A stretch of 64,000 bases of DNA, from assembly GCA_963682175.1 (NCBI GenBank), contig OY821786.1, positions 27,116,501 through 27,180,500 of the forward strand, given 5' to 3'. The stretch comes from Triglochin maritima. Taxonomy: Eukaryota > Streptophyta > Magnoliopsida > Alismatales > Juncaginaceae. Under the pieces are notes generated by a model. It was not told where the DNA came from. It searched no databases and worked only from the letters and a program-made list of their open reading frames with translations. Position numbers and translations under genes: made by a program. Below are positions 33,501 to 44,699 of this stretch, piece by piece (position 1 is the first letter of the stretch; the number at the start of each line of letters is the position of its first letter).

Positions 33501-36500
33501 CATCAACATTACCCCAGTGCCTCAAAAGAGGTTCTCGGGGGTGGGGGGTGTACGCATCCCTACCACTGAAAAACAGTGAGGTTGTTCCTAATTGACCAAA
33601 TAATGAAAAGTGTAACTGACCATTTGCGATTTCACAAGAGATGAGCAAATGCAGATCGTTCAGATAGCCATTTGATATAGTCCATGATGCTCCAAAAGCC
33701 AAAAATCAACTTAATTTTTTACACAATGGAAATGAACATACATGACAATTTGTTTATAGGTAATAAATATCTAAATATATTGAAAATGAAAATTGACTCG
33801 ATCTATAGAAAGTTCACTTGATGAAAAATAATAAAGTCCCTAAAATATAATTCCAATGATTAAAGACCTGATGTGGCGTGAGTGCAAAATAAAAGATGCC
33901 CAATCATCTTTTATAACAGTTTGGAAAAAGCAAGAATTCATGCATGTTACACTTATAAGGATTTTACTCTTTAAGATGTTTTTGGGGTCTAGTGTACGCA
34001 ACCCTACTACTGAAAAACAGTGAGGTTGTTCCTAATTGACCAAATAATGAAAAGTGCAGTTGACCATTTGCGATTTTACAATAGATAATAAAATGCATAT
34101 CGTTTAGATAGCCATTTGATATAGTCCATGATGCTCCAAAAGTCAAAAAACAAATTAATTTTTGATATAACGGAAATAGACGTACATGACAGAATTTGTT
34201 TATAGGTAATAAATATCTAAATATCTTGAAATTGAAAATTGACTCGATCTATAGAAAATTCACTTAATGAAAAATAATAGTCCTAGAAATATAAGGATTT
34301 TTTTTCAAAATAGGATTTTTTTTAAAAAAAATTGCCAAAATAGACCTACATTAAAATTATTTCTCAAAGTAGACCCGCTGCCACCACGTGGTGACACGTG
34401 GCGGCGGCGGGTTTTATTTTTTGTGCATAAAGAACTCGGCATCACCAGTGCCGAGTTCTTCTTGGGAGAGCTCGACACTGGTGATACCGAGTTCTACATT
34501 GGTTTTTTATTGGTCAACACTTGAAATTTTCACTCAGGAGGTGATTCAAATAAAACTCGGCACAAGGGATGCCGAGTTTTCTCGAGGAGAACTCGGCACT
34601 GGTGATGTCGAGTTCTACCAAGGAAAACTCGGCATCACCCTTGTGCCGAGTTTTATCTGGGAGAATATTGCCCAACACTTCATATTCCACTCGACGTGAG
34701 TTGTCAAGAGAATAGTGTTTCAAATAGAACTCGACATCCTCAATGCCGAGTTCTATTTGGACCTGTTCTCCTGACACTCAAATCATATATGAAATTGTTA
34801 GACGGTCAGGTCTACAATAGAACTCGACATCTATAATGCTGAGTTTAATAGGCATAAGTCGGAGTTTAATAGGCTGAAGTAGGTAAGTTTGCGGTCTTAA
34901 AAAATACATTACATTAATTCAAGTCTTACAATTAATCAACTTTTAAAAAAGATTTAAGTCGTACATTCATTTAAGTCATAACAAAATACATTACATTAAT
35001 TCAAGTCTTACAATTAATTAACTCTTACATTCATTCGTCTCACTAAATAGTTACATACAAAATATTCAAACTATTTTGCTATATAAGTTACTTGCATCGC
35101 TTTCGGTTATGCCCTATACCGCCGCATCTCCCACACCTTACCCTTCTTGCAGAGTGTTCGTCGATATCGTTTCGGATTCGCGTTGATTTAGGCCGACCGG
35201 GAGGTCTTTTGGTTTGCGGAGGCTTCATTGTGATGTTGCCTCGATCTGGTCAATACCTCACATCAGGAATTGAGATAAATATCGGTTTGTACGCCTCCTT
35301 GTACATTTGAACCTCATATTACGGGGACACCAAATGTGAAGTGTTGACATTTGCATGTCTGCCACTGCAAACTGCTAGTACATGTGAACATGGGACGTGC
35401 ATTGCAATTATGTATCCACGAGTGCAAGTAATAATTCCTTCAAATTTCACGAGGTATTTTTTCTGGTCATTGGCTTTAACCTAGTACATCAGCTGGTGGT
35501 ACCGAGTTACTGTATGTGTTCTGGCCAGATTGCTGTTTGCCGTCACCACTGTGTGGACTGTCAGTACATATGTTTCATTCCACGACTCGGCGACATCCCT
35601 TCTTTTAACAAAGAATTTGTTCAAGAGTAGAAAGATTATCAAAATCATGGTTGTAATTGACATACCACGTGCCCCTCGTAAGACATTATTGAAGCTTTCT
35701 GACATGTTTGTTGTCATACATCCGAAACGTCGACTCCCGTCGTGACAACAAGTCCATTTTTCCAAAGGACCTTGATGTTGAATCCACTCGTATATCGGTT
35801 TATGTTCCTCTGCAATAGTCTTCATTAACTCTTCAAATTTCATAAATGAATGAGTTTTACCAGCTTCGTAAATCTTGATTTGTCTCAATCTTTCTTTCAA
35901 TTTCGATGTTTAGCAAGATTTGTTTTCATGTGTCGCAGACAGAATCGATTTACATTGCCCTCCGAAAGTGGAAATGCGGCTCGCATACAAGCATTTATTC
36001 CCGAAATACACAAATCGGGTCGCCTTGTAATGAAGAAATCACGTCCACGACTCTGTATTCTCGCTATCTACAACAACAAATGTCAAAGGAAAAATACCGT
36101 TTGCATCCGTGCCCACAACAATTAGCAATAAACCTCTATATTTGCTATAGAGGTGCGTTCCATCCACACTGACAACGGTCTACAATAATGAAACCCACTA
36201 ATTGAAGGCCGAACGCCCAAAACACACGCTTAAACATCTCCTTCTCTGAATTTACCTGGACAGACTCTATTTCGACAACAGATCTTTCATTGTTCTGACA
36301 AAGAACTTTGACGAACCTTCGCAAATCTTTAAAATTGTTTTCTTCGGCACCATATATTCGGTTCAACGTTTTTTGCCTAGCATGCCATGCTTTAGCATAA
36401 CCGATTTCAAGTGAGTATTTGGTTTTCACCATTTCCATTATTTCAGCAGGAGTAATTGTGAACTTAGTTCTAACAAATGACATTATCAAGTCGCATACAA

Positions 36501-39500
36501 AATTAGCACTGCATTTTTTGTTGTCGTTTAACAATATCGGATTGGAAAACGTGTGCGTCGTATGTTTTAACTTGAAAATATCTGCAGCCTTTTGGAACAG
36601 ACGCATGTAGACGCCATTTGCAGTTATCTTCATCACGACGAATACAATGAACAGTATATCGTTTCGTTGAAGAAACCACAACTGAATACTGAACAAACTT
36701 TTTAATTTGTCACGATTGCAAAGAATGAACCAAATCATATTTCGTTGGGAAAATTCGTTTATCCCAGAAAGAAGGATCATCTTCCGTATGTCAATCAATC
36801 CGTTCCAAATTGTTCGCAGCATCGAAAAATGAGTGTTCAATTACCGAATTCTCTATCCAGTTGTCGTCCTCGAAGATATCGGGAAGTTCATTAAAAGTTG
36901 GAATCGTGTCGTTGTTAGCAACTGCATCATCAACAACGTCGTCGTCTTCACGGTTTATGGATTGGCCCATCGCATATATGACATCCTGCGTCTCCGGAAC
37001 GACTTTATTAGCAGAAACACCTTCAGGTTCATCTTCTACAGCGAAGAGTGTGCTGTAATCCCCTAATTCCTCAGTGTCATCGTCTTCAACGCTATGCATC
37101 TCTTCCCGGCCTTCTGATCGACTAAAATGAATTGAGTCAGCAGCTGACAAACCAAGCCCAAGGTAGGGATATGAGGTAGATGGTCCAGCCCTTCCAGCAA
37201 ACTCATCATGACTGTAATGTGTGAGTTCAAATTGCGACAAACCAGGATAAGGATTTGCACTGCTAGAAGGAATGTCACACGCATTTTTTAGCCATTCGTT
37301 GCCTGTTTGGAAGTTATGTGATTGGAAAAATGGAATTTGCTGGTATGCTGGAACTTCGGTTGTAGGATTTAGACTTATTTAAATCTATCCCACAGTCTCA
37401 ACCGGTCGACCTTACTGTACCATACTCCGGCGAATGAGTGTTCGTTGTCAGCGTAGGGTCCGGCACTTTAGGTTCAGCTTCCACATACACTCCAACCACA
37501 GACATCCGTTTAAACAAACGCATCAATCCATAAACCGACCTATCATTGGTTAATGAAACGTATGTCCAATCATTGTTTAATGACAATTTCGCCGTCAACT
37601 TGACATCAAACATACTGTGTGGATAACAATATTCAGATCTTATAACATCCATTAAATCCTCATATTTGATGTTCAACGAAACAACTACCAATTTAATTAC
37701 GGTCAGATCTTGTGTATTCTGCCACATCTCCGTTACATTCTAATTTCCCGTTATACATGACCAAAAAAATCCTTCATTTAAATAAATTTGAAAATGTGTG
37801 CAAGTGAGATGATTGTTCTTCATTACTAAATACTTAAAAAGTTGAAAATACTGAAATGTTTTAGAAATTACCTCAATCGAGTGTAGTAGCAAACGACTGT
37901 AAACGTTGAGCAATCTCTCCAATAAAATTAACTACAATAAACAACGTTACGATCAATAAATTTTAACTCCGAGTTGTTACTCTTATCTGCCAAAATACTA
38001 TATCCCAGCTGGAACAGAATGAAATGCTCTGGTGTGTCGTGTAACTGTCTCCTCGTCAGCATCAAAAGACAATTGCTGAAATTGAGCTTGCAACCAACCC
38101 AGAGTTACGGAACCCTTACGACCCAAGTCATCGGGGACCTGACCCAATAAATCCATGCAGACCTCTGACCAAACGTACTTCTGAGACTCACACACCGGCA
38201 AACCATCTATGCGCAAACCGGTAATCATCGAGATGTCACGCAAGGTGCACGTGATCTCACCATGTCGCAGGTGAAATGAATGAGTCTCCGATCTCCAACG
38301 CTCGACCATCACCCCTAGCAAGGTATGATCCAACTGAACTCGGCCCAACCGAGTGACTGTGTCAAACCCTGCCACATCTAGCAGAAACAACATCCTCTCA
38401 TCAGTGATCTGCCATTCGTTGAGCTTCGATCCATGCTCAACGCATTTTACACCATCAACATCATTCTGCATAAATTTAGAGAAATGTCAGAATATTGAAA
38501 CTCACGTGCAAATATTTAATTTGAAAACGTAAAATGCTTACAAAATCTTTGAATAAGTCAGACTTGTGGTTGGCCTGCAAAACCAACATTGATCTGTCTA
38601 CAGGACCCTGTGAAGCGTAGCTACCTCTAACTGAATCAGTACTGGAACCACTAAACTCCATCTGTACATAACACGTTAACAAGTGAGATGATTGTTCTTC
38701 ATTAATAACTACTTAAAAAGTTGAGAATACTCTAATGTTTTAGAAATTACCTTAATCGAGTGTAGTAGCAAACGACTGTAAACGTCGAACAATCTCTCCA
38801 ATAAAATCAACTACAATAAACAACATTACGAATCATGTCAGAATTTATTTTAAAATTTTGATAGAACCTCTCCTATATTTTTCAAATTGGTAAATTTAAA
38901 CTTGCACGGTAGAACAAACTAACAATACTACAAACTTCAATTCTAACATACATTCAAACTCACATACATTTAAACTCAAATAAATCACTTTTAAGTTTAC
39001 ATTCATTCAAATTAACATACATTCAAACCGAAATAACAACAAAAAATCTAATTTTAATCACAATAATCATACTTAACTTTAACTATTTTTAAGATGACCA
39101 CCGTAGACCTATAATCAACAAAATTAAATTCAATAATCAACTATCAAACAAGAAATAAAACGTTTTGCCTAAAAACCAAAAATCGAATTCGAGTTTGCAC
39201 CAAAACGGGTTCCTAAATCAACAAAAACACTACAATCATACATAAAACAACAATGTATATCATCCTAATACATAAAAAAAACAAGAAAACGGTGGAAAAT
39301 GACAAAAATCGAAACCTAACCTTAAAAACTCGGAAACACGGCGGATGGGGAGAGGGGGGGCGTTGGGCTGTTTTTATAGCCCGACGGAACTCAACATTTG
39401 TAACGCCGAGTTCACTTTTTTAAAGTGAACTCGGCGTTAGAAACACTGAGTTCTTCGTTTAGAAATCAACATCTACGATGCAGAGTTCTATTTGAGAAAC

Positions 39501-42500
39501 TGTTCTCCTGGCGCGTCAACCGTCTAATGCACGATCTGAGCGTCAGGAAAACAGTTTCTTAAATAGAACTCGGCACTTTCAGTGCCGAGTTCTATTTGAA
39601 TCACCTCAGTAAAAATGTCAAGTGTTGGCCAATAAAAAACCAAGTAGAACTCGACATCACCCGTGCCGAGTTCTCCCAAGAAGAACTCGACACTGGTGAT
39701 GCCGAATTCTCTATCCACAAAAAAACAAAACCCGCCGCCGCCACGTGTCACCACGTGATGGCAGCGGGTCTACTTTGATAAATACTTTTAATGGAGGTCT
39801 ATTTTGGCAAATTTTAAAAAAAAAATCCTATTTTGAAAAAAATTCCAAAATATAATTCCAATGATTAAAGACCTTATGTGGCGTGAGTGCAAAATAAAAG
39901 ATGTCCAATCATGTTTTATAACGGTTTGGAAAAAGCAAGCAAGTATTCATGCATGTAACACTTATAAGGATTTTACTCTTTTAAGATGTTTTTGGATGTT
40001 GATACTTCAAAAAAAAAGAGTACCAATACAAGCTTGTGCCACTCGCTGTACCACGACCTCTTTTTCACATACTTACCCAGGCATGCTTGATTTCAAATTT
40101 GGAAACATATAATTCAAAACATTGGTGATCCTGTTTTGCTGATGGCCTTTACAATAAATTTTTTGTTTGTTGTTTGGTTTTGGGTCACTTACATCATGAT
40201 TTCAGCATAGGAAGCTTGTCCTGCCTTGTAGAAATGATAGTTCTTGGTTCATTTTATCCTAGGACTTGTTTGTTTTGAAAATAAAAAATGTAATTGTAGA
40301 GATGAAGTTATTAGTCAAATAAAATGTTGCTAAAATTATGTTAAATGTTGTCGAGCATTTATTTATTTGAATTCAGATTAGGTTGCTTAATAAGTTCGAT
40401 CTTGTCCAAAAACAGGACATGTTGATACATTTTTATCATCCAATAGTTTATCTAGTGAAATACCTACGCCATGTTCGCATGCATTAATTTTTTTGTTCCT
40501 TCATTTCACTCTGCTGTTTAATCTTGGTGAACTAGGAAACAATTTTCTATCAAAAGTTCCCCATTCCTTTGTACATTAGTGTGGGATTCGAACACCAAAT
40601 GTGGATACCAATTCCATTCTATATGTTTCTGGTTTACTTCTGATTTCAATACCAATCATTCATAAATGTGACATCTACAGTGTTTTAACTAGAGAGCATA
40701 ATGGAAGACACATTTGATATTCATTTCTTTTCATGTATATGTATTCTAGTTCCACTTACACGTGATAAAGTAGATTTCTCACTCCAATCCTTTCTGGAAC
40801 CAATTACCAAAGTCCATACCTAGCATGAGTTTCCGTATCTGGAAAAAAGAACAAATATTTGTGGATCCGCTGGATATGGAAATTTGATATCCATATACTC
40901 AAAAAGTCAAATACGAATAAGGGTCGGATAAACAATATCAAATTGCACCCCTACTGGCAAGTCCTCCAACTACGATTTTGACAAGGCAGTAGCAAGAATA
41001 TGGATACAAATATATATATCCTTTTTTGTCGGAGACATACAAATATCTGTCCGTAGGGTTAAAAAAATTGCAATATATATTAGTTACATACCTAATTACA
41101 CATGTATATTTTTGATTTCTGATAACTAATAATTACTCATAATGTATAATATATTAGCATGTTTTAATTAACTTTATAAAATAAATCTAAAATGACTAAA
41201 AATACAGTGTGAGCTTTCATTTCCTCAAACCTTATAATTTTTCTCTCTACCATGTAAATTATACCAACTTTATAAGCAAAAATATTAGAATCTAGTTTTA
41301 AACACAAAAATCTAACATTTTTCTCATTATACAATGTTCATAACATGTAACTCCACCAACCTAAAATCTTTCCTAACAAACTTTTTGTGAGTTTCTCCAT
41401 TATTGTTAAATTTAAGTTATTTTTAAATTATTTTTTTCCAACATGTATGGAGTTTATTCAATTTTTTAATATGTTATATTTTTATAATGAGAGCCAGCGT
41501 AAAACCCTAGCTACTCCCATGGAAATGAAAAAATAAATTCTAATGAATAATGGATTGTTAGTATTTGATATTATATAGACATCAATATCTATTTATATAT
41601 CCGATTTGTATCCATGTTCTGTATTCATACTGTGTTTGTATCCATTTTGTAAGGATATGGATATTGTTTTTTTTTTGTAGCAGTAATGGACTGTTTCCAT
41701 ATCTGTTTCCGGATTTGGATAACAAATATGGATATACACATCCGTACCGTTTGCACCCCTACTTGCCAGGCATCACTCTTGGTCTTATTTGATCTCCTTA
41801 TGGTGACTTGAAGTTCTAAAAGAGATAGTTTTATGTAATGGCATCTTAGTATTGCTTCTTTTGGCCTGACTCAGTGAATTGTTGCAGATCTTGCTCGCTT
41901 CTGACTTCAGTTTTCTGTTCTCAGCTGGAGCATTATTGGTTCCTACATCACTTTATTTTATTCTCAAGGTTTTGTATCTTGTGCACCCTGAACTGTTTTA
42001 CTATTTTTAATGTCCTTTCATATTTCTTAAGTGATTTATTTTCTCCTGAAAATGATGTCCATAAGATGAATGCAATTTACTTACCTTACCATTCATTGTG
42101 TGCATGTGTTCTCTATGCTTTGTCATTACATAACAATTATCTATACTTTTATGATATATGTACTTATAACACCTTCCTGCTTCGGAATGACGCTGGGTTT
42201 TTTATGGTGGCTGTCTTCCATTTAGTGACTATTGATGCAAATACTGCTCAATATCTACACATACTGACGAAGTATCCTTTCTAACTTTGGGACACTAATG
42301 TTGGATTAGAAACTTGCTGTTGGCTTTCCTGTTGATCATTTTTTATGTCATCTTAAAATAAATAATGGTGTTCTTCAGTCTCTTTATTTTTTGTTTGAAT
42401 GGGACTTATTCTACATCCTAAGGTGCTTTTGACCGATGAGTTGCTAGCTGACCAATTTTCTCAAATATGTTGATTAGTGGTGTCAAATGAACTTGCAGAA

Positions 42501-43653
42501 ATTTGTTTTCAAGCCATATTTTCTCATGAGAGAAAAGAAAAAAATATTGAAGAACAGTGAAATGACTTCTATTCAGGTAACCGGAGAACATATATTCACT
42601 AGTTGGTTTTTCTGCTTCTGGTAGTTTAAATGTCCTTTTACATTAAGTCTTTGATCCTCTCCACATGTGCAGGTCCAAGAAGCAAGGGCTGCTGCTGAAA
42701 AGGCACAGCAGTTACTAAAGAATGTTTCAAATAGGAAAAAAAACAAACAAGTGGAAATTGATGGTTTGGTTATTACAAATGCTGTTTATGGTAATTCTAA
42801 AGCTTTAAACAGAAGGAATGGACACAAGGAAGTGAAAGGCGAAGTGGCTTCTCAAGTCCTTGATGTGACTATACCTCTTAACTTTTTGGTAAATGATATT
42901 GGGCAACTGAAGGTACTGATATAGTTCATTTTTACATTCATTTTCCCTCCCTGACACTATTGTGATTTGTCTTACATTGTTGCCTTAAAGGTAGATTTTC
43001 ATATGCCTATGTTCATGTCCTTGCGCATCACGAAGTGCAATTTACTTCCCTATGCTTCAAAATGTTTGAAAGTGATATTTTTGTTTATGACACTTGTTTA
43101 TTTAATGAGAGCCAACTGCTAAAAGTATGAAGATTAGAAGAGCACAGAGGCTCAGTCTGCTTTAAAATGATTGAAAGTTATATTTTTGTCTATGCCACAA
43201 ATATATATTTAATCGAAGATTACAAAAGCACATGGTCGTAAGTTTAGTGACTTGGTGTAAGCTAATGTTCATCAAATTTATTGATGATATGTTCGTCGAA
43301 TTTATTGTTGATATCTTCTTAAATTATGTGATATGTTTAATTGCCTGCATGGATATGTTGCATCTGAGATATTATTTTGCATTCAATGTCAGCTTCACGA
43401 GGGTATCAAAAAATCAGGCATTATGGGCTTTTTTGATCCCTGTCCTGGAGAACCTAAGCAGTTGGTGGTTGATTATACCTACAAAGGCCACAATTTCCAG
43501 GTACGATGCAGCCTAAAAGCATAATAAATATTATTATACTTCTGTGTGATTGTTTACCAAGCATAGCAAACTATTTTAAATGTTTTGTTTGCTTAGGTAT
43601 CTGTTGATGACTATGAACAACTATTGATACCTCAAGAATTACATACAATTTAA
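24508..43653 (+). CDS. OWL1: DNAJC11-like J-domain protein (OWL1 type), 13 exons
   Basis: Exons: 24508-24642, 26935-27221, 28182-28379, 28475-28589, 31120-31206, 31787-31875, 32431-32515, 32599-32652, 41888-41968, 42499-42576, 42673-42912, 43393-43500, 43597-43653. All introns are GT-AG and the phases join into 537 codons. Residues about 8-75 form a J domain with HPD at 37-39, which stimulates the ATPase of Hsp70 partners. A central part follows ([31 protein letters not shown]), then a hydrophobic stretch (about 356-375, [18 protein letters not shown]), a basic and coiled-coil stretch (about 378-430) and the conserved C-terminal domain ([16 protein letters not shown]). Animal DNAJC11 sits at mitochondrial membranes; the Arabidopsis orthologue OWL1 is reported in very-low-fluence light responses. 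Orthology is from remembered family sequence. No splice site or frame is broken, so it is probably functional despite its TE-filled introns. Confidence 0.9.
24643..26934 (+). other. Intron 1 of DNAJC11-like gene
   Basis: 2.3 kb, T-rich on the coding strand, GTAATG...TTCAG. It separates the HPD-bearing exon from the rest of the J domain. No transposon or RNA gene was recognised. Confidence 0.8.
28590..31119 (+). other. Intron 4 of DNAJC11-like gene with repeat-rich insert
   Basis: 2.5 kb. At about 29460-29860 it holds many short copies of TGCGGCCACA, GTGCGAC and GGTCGCA on both strands in an unusually GC-rich patch, followed by GGTCCAACCGG-type text (to about 30000) and by two imprecise copies of CAAGTGAAAG...AAGGG (30016-30150). 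It is probably an old insertion of unknown type. No protein was recognised. Confidence 0.55.
30456..30746 (+). repeat. About 112-bp direct duplication in intron 4
   Basis: Copies at about 30456-30568 and 30635-30746 share CTCTCTAGAATCAAAC or CTCCCTAGAATCAAAC, then GTACCTCCA and ACTCTTGCCTATGCATTTGT. They differ at about one base in ten by eye. Confidence 0.75.
34286..34294 (+). repeat. 9-bp MULE target duplication, left
   Basis: GAAATATAA here and AAAATATAA at 39847-39855: eight of nine identical, the length typical for Mutator-like elements. The unoccupied tandem copy upstream reads AAAATATAA. Confidence 0.85.
34295..34850. repeat. Left MULE end with array of small hairpins
   Basis: Inside the TIR (about 34295-34545) and just beyond it lie at least seven 26-28-bp imperfect palindromes of the form AACTCGGCA-N8-TGCCGAGTT: about 34432, 34470, 34555, 34590, 34626, 34728 and 34822. 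A perfect CACCACGTGGTG palindrome with G-box cores (CACGTG) lies at 34383-34394. Confidence 0.85.
35088..37727 (-). pseudogene. MULE transposase (mudrA type), degraded
   Basis: Read on the minus strand from about 37727. An N-terminal MuDR-type region ([34 protein letters not shown]) is followed by an acidic linker (37240-36800). Then comes the transposase N-terminal part ([35 protein letters not shown]) and the first catalytic aspartate in [13 protein letters not shown] (near 36140-36175). A later part ([18 protein letters not shown]) precedes a SWIM-like segment, a GRPK basic patch and a C-terminal knuckle [14 protein letters not shown] just before the stop at 35088. The enzyme would cut and insert the element in the nucleus. 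At least three frame changes and an in-frame stop disable it. Confidence 0.85.
37801..37952 (-). repeat. Duplicated leader, copy before transposase
   Basis: About 152 bp matching 38680-38831 with a dozen or so differences. On the minus strand it contains a putative splice donor (CGATTGAG/GTAATTTC) and lies about 75 bp upstream of the transposase start codon. Confidence 0.85.
38000..38661 (-). CDS. Plant mobile domain (PMD) gene inside MULE, two coding exons
   Basis: Exon 1 38661-38542 ([18 protein letters not shown]...LFKDF) ends at a GTAAGC donor. A 76-bp intron ends in ATGCAG and exon 2 runs from 38465 to a stop at 38000. Exon 2 shows the PMD signature: [50 protein letters not shown] proteins occur both as host genes involved in silencing and genome stability (MAIN family) and inside transposons. 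The protein is short (about 195 residues) compared with host PMD proteins and stops soon after RHTRAF, so it may be truncated. Function here is unknown. Confidence 0.7.
38680..38831 (-). repeat. Duplicated leader, copy before PMD gene
   Basis: Partner of 37801-37952, ending 19 bp upstream of the PMD start codon. A donor-like CGATTAAG/GTAATTTC and an acceptor-like TATGTACAG just before the ATG (38662 onward) suggest an intron in the 5' untranslated region. Confidence 0.8.
38832..39384. other. MULE internal sequence without gene
   Basis: AT-rich with ACATTCAAACT-type short repeats (38940-39030). It probably holds the promoter for the PMD gene. A GC-rich patch (39330-39380) borders the right hairpin array. 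Confidence 0.5.
39385..39846. repeat. Right MULE end with array of small hairpins
   Basis: Inverted counterpart of the left end. At least five palindromes of the same AACTCGRCA...TGYCGAGTT type occur at about 39388, 39429, 39567, 39647 and 39683. The G-box palindrome is repeated near 39738-39758. Confidence 0.85.
40840..41765. mobile_element. Possible TE tract, GGATATGGATAT-rich
   Basis: AT-rich stretch with repeated GATATGGAT and ATATCCATAT words and two same-strand copies of TTGCACCCCTACT, near 40945 and 41750. TAGGGGTGCAA is a common start of plant hAT-type MITEs. No clean inverted ends or target duplication could be paired, so the boundaries are guesses. Confidence 0.3.
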
Positions 43654-44660
43654 GCCTTTATGATGCAAAGAAATATGGGATTTTCACATCGTTCTACAGA
43701 AAGAAGTCCGTTGAGCACCGATCCCACGTCTACTACATGCCTTGGCAATTTTGGCCTCGATATGCAGGGACTCATTGCTCTGAAAGACTCCCCCCCCCCA
43801 TGTCTTGGACTTATGCATGTCTTCAGCACGTCATACTTTTCATATATTCCATGTTTTTGCTAAACAAGTTAAGTCAGATATAACCTGCAGGCATGTACGC
43901 CCCCATTGAATGTATGGTATACAACTATGCAAGGTATACAAATACAAATTTCAGAAATGGCGAGCTTTGAGGGTATCAAATGCGGTTCATCGTTGAGGGC
44001 TCATAGCATGGGCTGTGAAAACCGAGTGCCTGTTTGGTTTTTGGTACTTAGCGTGAATGAGATATTTTCGGCAAAATTGTTCCCAATCAACTTTTGTTAG
44101 ATAACTATTAATTTTCAAAACAAGAACATTGATGGAAAACTAGCATTGATGTGAAATTATTTTATTGAGGGAAGTACAAAAAGAAGAGGAAGACAGTTTT
44201 ATATTTCAAAACTGAAGTGGATGTTATGAAGCTCTTACAGATGAGCAAGTTTGAATCGTTAGGAAAAAATTTAGGTGTCTGCAAACTCTGAGGAGTGTAC
44301 AGAAGTGTTTGACTACTTACTCGTGGTGGGTACACAAATTGTTGTCATTTAAATATTTAAAAGGTTATAAATCTGTCAGTTCGATTCCTATTCATGGGAT
44401 GCTAGCTAGCTAGCGTGAGTTGATTGGTACCATATTGTTCATCATTTTCATTTTATATTCACTTATTTTTACCCAATATCAATTATACTCAAGTTTGTAA
44501 CATGTTTTTCAGGAACTACGTACCTAAATAACAAAGAGAGAGCACAAATCACCTAATTACAACACTTTTAGACCACCTAATAGATTTGTTCAAGCCACCC
44601 TTAGATTGTAACACATTTGGACGTAGCTGTGAGAGAGGACTGATCTGCAAACTAGAGGGA
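43654..44660. other. 3' flank of DNAJC11-like gene
   Basis: Presumed 3' untranslated region followed by intergenic sequence. It contains a C run (43790-43798) and a GCTAGCTAGCTAGC tract (44401-44414). No gene recognised. Confidence 0.5.
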
Positions 44661-44664
44661 TCGA

Positions 44665-44668
<4 letters not shown>

Positions 44669-44697
<29 letters not shown>
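44669..44697. repeat. (AT)n microsatellite
   Basis: About 14 uninterrupted AT units. Confidence 0.9.

Positions 44698-44699
<2 letters not shown>

Larger units (their letters stand above)
34295..39846 (-). mobile_element. Mutator-like element (MULE) with plant mobile domain gene
   Basis: A 5.55-kb element with long inverted ends. The left end GGATTTTTTTTCAAAATAGG and the complement of the right end GGAATTTTTTTCAAAATAGG match, and similarity continues inward for about 250 bp through TTGCCAAAATAGACCT, GTAGACCCGCTGCCA and CACGTGGTGACACGTGGC. It has 9-bp TSDs. Two minus-strand genes are present: a mudrA-type transposase (37727-35088) and a plant-mobile-domain gene (38661-38000). Both are damaged, the transposase clearly so. 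It sits antisense in intron 8 of the DNAJC11-like gene. Confidence 0.92.
33551..39994 (+). repeat. 444-bp tandem duplication; second copy split by MULE
   Basis: Copy 1 is 33551-33994. Copy 2 is 33995-34294 plus 39856-39994, with the MULE and its target duplication between. Both copies contain CACTGAAAAACAGTGAGG or ACTGAAAAACAGTGAGG, TTTATAGGTAATAAATATC and GATTAAAGACCT. Copy 1 preserves the uninterrupted target AAAATATAA (33842-33850). Confidence 0.9.
32653..41887 (+). other. Intron 8 of DNAJC11-like gene (9.2 kb)
   Basis: GTGAGC...TTGCAG. It carries a 444-bp tandem duplication (33551 onward), a complete MULE (34295-39846) and a TE-like AT-rich tract (about 40840-41765). The flanking exons 8 and 9 join in phase, so splicing across it is required for a functional protein. 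Confidence 0.85.

Noticed and set aside
40840..41765. Complete hAT-type MITE in intron 8
   Set aside because: The two TTGCACCCCTACT copies are on the same strand and no inverted partner or 8-bp duplication was found; reported only as a possible TE tract.
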